Below, piece by piece: positions 5,539 through 5,737 of a stretch of DNA of 5,737 nucleotides. Source of the DNA: Spirochaetaceae bacterium (lineage in GTDB: Bacteria; Spirochaetota; Spirochaetia; Treponematales; Breznakiellaceae); the NCBI GenBank assembly GCA_031290855.1, contig JAISLM010000049.1:1-5737 (forward strand), given 5' to 3'. How positions within the stretch are numbered: position 1 is the first letter of the stretch; each line of letters starts with the position of its first letter. The notes beneath the pieces were generated by a model. The model searched no databases, was not told where the DNA came from, and saw nothing but the letters and a program-made list of their open reading frames with translations. Made by a program: the position numbers and the translations under genes.

Positions 5539-5577
5539 TAGGGTGGCGGTATACCTGGAAGGTAGGCCGCCGCCCTA
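5539..5577 (+). terminator. Stem-loop terminator after the lipoprotein gene
   Basis: TAGGGTGGCGG pairs with CCGCCGCCCTA over 11 positions (one G-T pair), and the loop holds an inner TACCT-GGA-AGGTA hairpin. It lies 40 bp past the stop codon. Only a short TATATT follows, so termination strength is uncertain; it may mainly protect the mRNA 3' end. Confidence 0.55.
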
Positions 5578-5618
5578 TATTGCTTTCAGGCTGATAAGGC
5601 GCCTCCTTACAGAACGTC

Positions 5619-5645
5619 CTGTCAAGTCCTGAAATAGGTTGACAG
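5619..5645. repeat. Terminal region of the right-hand insertion sequence
   Basis: CTGTCAA (5619-5625) and TTGACAG (5639-5645) form a perfect 7-bp inverted repeat just beyond the transposase stop codon. The position and the TGTCAA start fit the outer end of an IS3/IS481-type element, with the element lying to the right. The 100 bp to the left (5519-5618) belong to the lipoprotein gene's downstream flank. Confidence 0.45.
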
Positions 5646-5649
5646 ATAT

Positions 5650-5737
5650 TTACGCGACCCTACGGTGCGTATTTTCAGGCGTTTCGTAGTTAAGGGCCAG
5701 ATGGGGCCGCCTGGTGTTGTACAGGAACACCGCCTCA
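5650..5737 (-). CDS. IS3/IS481-type transposase, C-terminal end (runs off right edge)
   Basis: The last 28 residues of a minus-strand frame read EAVFLYNTRRPHLALNYETP and then ENTHRRVA, ending at TAA 5652-5650. YNxRRPHxALxYxTP is the signature at the end of the rve integrase core in IS3 and IS481 transposases, which catalyse cut-and-copy movement of their element. The catalytic residues lie outside the window, so activity cannot be judged. The stop lies very close to the presumed IS end at about 5620, as expected. Confidence 0.8.
   Translation of the reverse strand, partial: EAVFLYNTRRPHLALNYETPENTHRRVA

Overview
The window looks like an accessory, insertion-rich stretch of a spirochete chromosome. 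A Treponema-type host, such as the termite-gut treponemes, is my best guess. The guess rests on style: lipoproteins with Listeria-Bacteroides-type repeats, bacterial Ig-like repeat proteins, and many decayed insertion sequences. No phylogenetic marker is present apart from one tRNA. Most ORFs in the first 3.2 kb lie on the minus strand and most are broken. Only three units look intact: the tRNA-Glu gene, the start of a secreted protein at the left edge, and one large plus-strand lipoprotein gene.

Layout. 1-49: first 16 codons of a minus-strand exported protein, with a good ribosome binding site, a plausible promoter at 233-261 and a GC-rich, hairpin-bearing leader of about 180 nt. 262-555: no gene; a palindromic GGGGTC-N-GACCCC repeat family, including a 58-bp tandem duplication. 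556-595: a strong terminator reading leftward. 611-1593: a minus-strand composite. The distal part is the decayed C-terminus of an Ig-like surface protein, with an in-frame stop and a frameshift. It is fused in frame behind an IS4-family transposase fragment that lacks both ends. 1594-1776: non-coding junction DNA with a 12-bp inverted repeat. 1757-2263: a 168-residue orphan PD-(D/E)xK nuclease domain, the N-terminal end of a type IIG or HsdR-like restriction enzyme whose remainder is gone. 2286-2318: two overlapping, mutually exclusive hairpins. 2360-2581: tRNA-Glu(TTC) with its own promoter and terminator. 2582-2760: nothing recognisable. 2761-3181: a possible gene tail, then an IS5-family transposase C-terminus whose front is replaced by a MITE-like element at 3076-3213.

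3322-5499: the main gene, a 725-residue lipoprotein. It has three divergent InlB-type B-repeats followed by a roughly 280-residue glycine-rich domain whose motif order resembles the glycine-rich domain of animal ALK/LTK receptors and its bacterial relatives. It appears monocistronic, and a strong stem-loop follows it. 5619-5737: the end of an IS3/IS481-type insertion sequence, with the last 28 residues of its transposase on the minus strand.

The intact lipoprotein therefore sits between insertion-sequence remnants. The left part reads as a graveyard of a surface protein, a restriction system and transposases next to a tRNA gene, a common site of gene turnover. I see no operon joining these genes. 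The most interesting object is the lipoprotein.
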